From Thauera sp. JM12B12 (lineage in GTDB: Bacteria > Pseudomonadota > Gammaproteobacteria > Burkholderiales > Rhodocyclaceae), in assembly GCF_039614725.1 (NCBI RefSeq), contig NZ_CP154859.1:1426001-1490000 (forward strand): a stretch of DNA of 64,000 nt. The letters run 5' to 3'. Each line of letters starts with the position of its first letter. The stretch's first letter is position 1. The notes beneath the pieces were generated by a model. It was not told the DNA's origin and ran no database searches. It worked only from the letters and a program-made list of their open reading frames with translations. Positions 63,269 to 64,000 of the stretch are shown piece by piece. A program made the translations under genes and the position numbers.

Positions 63269-64000
63269 GCGCTCGAGGAGGCCAATGCCCGCCTTGCCCA
63301 GCTCGAGCGCAGCATCCGTGACTTGCAGCGCCTGCTCGAACTGCAGAGCGGAACCATGGGGCAGCTCCAGGCCGGCGCCGAGGCGGGCGCCCCCGCCGCG
63401 GTTGCCGCGGAGGCGTCCGCCGGCCCCAGCGACGGCGACGCGGCGCGCGAGCCTGCTCCGTCGGAGCCGGCCACGGCCTCGGTGACACCACAGCCCGCCG
63501 AGCCGGCCGCTTCGGCGCCAACGGCTGCACCTGCACAACCTTCTGCACCGTCAGCGACCCCTGCGCCCGCACCCACCGCCGCGGCCCGACCGGCGCCTGC
63601 ACCTGCCGCGCCGGCCGTCCAACCGACTTTCATCGATTCCCTGCTCGCCGATCCCGCGCTGCTCGCGGGCGGCGGCGGCATTCTGGCGCTGCTGCTCGCG
63701 TATGCCGGTCTCAAGGCACGCCAGCGCCGCAAGGAGGCCGAGATTCAGGCGGCCGATGCGGCGCTCGGTTCCGACACTGCGGCGGGCGACAGCCGCGGCG
63801 TGTTCGCCGGCACCGGTGGACAAAGCGTGGACACCGGTGCGACGAGCATCATGCACACCGATTTCAGCCAGTCCGGGCTGTCGTCGATCGACACCGACGA
63901 GGGTGTCGATCCGGTCGCCGAGGCGGATGTGTACATGGCCTATGGCCGCGATGCGCAAGCTGAGGAGATCCTGCTCGACGCGCTCAAGGCAGACCCCGGT
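63269..64000 (+). pseudogene. fimV: FimV C-terminal part, same frame after the TAA (continues past window)
   Basis: Open for 244 codons to the right edge. It begins ALEEANARLAQLERSIRDLQ, completing the interrupted coiled coil, then an Ala/Pro-rich linker, a TM helix (LLAGGGGILALLLAYAGLKA) followed by RQRRKEAE, and the start of the cytoplasmic TPR-like region (VYMAYGRDAQAEEILLDALK). These are the normal later parts of FimV. An ATG at 63356 could restart translation but has no clear ribosome site. Either a true nonsense change, a read-through case or a sequencing error. Confidence 0.75.

Overview
This 64 kb window is a chromosomal segment of a high-GC betaproteobacterium. Gene content (class I PHA synthase with two acetoacetyl-CoA reductases and PhaR, rimO next to phaR, FdxA, leuC-entericidin-leuD-leuB-asd-fimV, NAGGN osmolyte genes) suggests Rhodocyclales, probably Thauera, Azoarcus or a relative; this is inferred from gene order and protein character, not from a marker-gene search. 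Coding density is high. I saw no transposase, integrase, phage gene, CRISPR array or rRNA operon.

Layout. 1-12.4 kb: a membrane protein cut by the left edge, pirin, a serine carboxylesterase, a giant exonuclease-RecQ-UvrD helicase fusion with a DUF5710-like gene after it, a diguanylate cyclase, a ProQ/FinO RNA chaperone and two small membrane proteins. 12.4-16.6 kb: tRNA-Thr and tRNA-fMet, then a minus-strand cluster encoding a biotin-dependent carboxyltransferase set (5S-like, 12S-like, small subunit, biotin carrier). 16.8-25 kb: a DMT exporter, the three-gene N-acetylglutaminylglutamine amide operon and malate synthase G. 25-37 kb: bamD, rluD, a YfiH-family oxidase, the PHA cluster phaC-phaB1-phaB2-phaR, rimO, a patatin-like phospholipase, an FAD-linked hydroxyacid dehydrogenase and a tandemly duplicated tRNA-Ala/Glu/Asp cluster.

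37.4-45.8 kb holds the most unusual unit. A TolC-like protein is followed by three tandem PhnD-like periplasmic binding proteins, a membrane histidine kinase and a response regulator carrying GGDEF and EAL domains. The last five genes overlap by ATGA at every junction, and there is no ABC permease or ATPase. It reads as a periplasmic-ligand to c-di-GMP signalling system.

46-64 kb: 3-hydroxybutyryl-CoA dehydrogenase, rho and trxA, ferredoxin FdxA, a CBS protein, an acyl-CoA ligase, ilvBN behind a valine-rich leader peptide and attenuator resembling E. coli ivbL, aroC, an MFS transporter, an M48 lipoprotein protease, leuC-ecn-leuD-leuB, asd, and a fimV gene split by an in-frame TAA that runs off the right edge.

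Physiologically the window combines carbon storage (PHA), branched-chain amino acid synthesis, C3/C4 carboxyl transfer, osmoprotection and at least two c-di-GMP enzymes.
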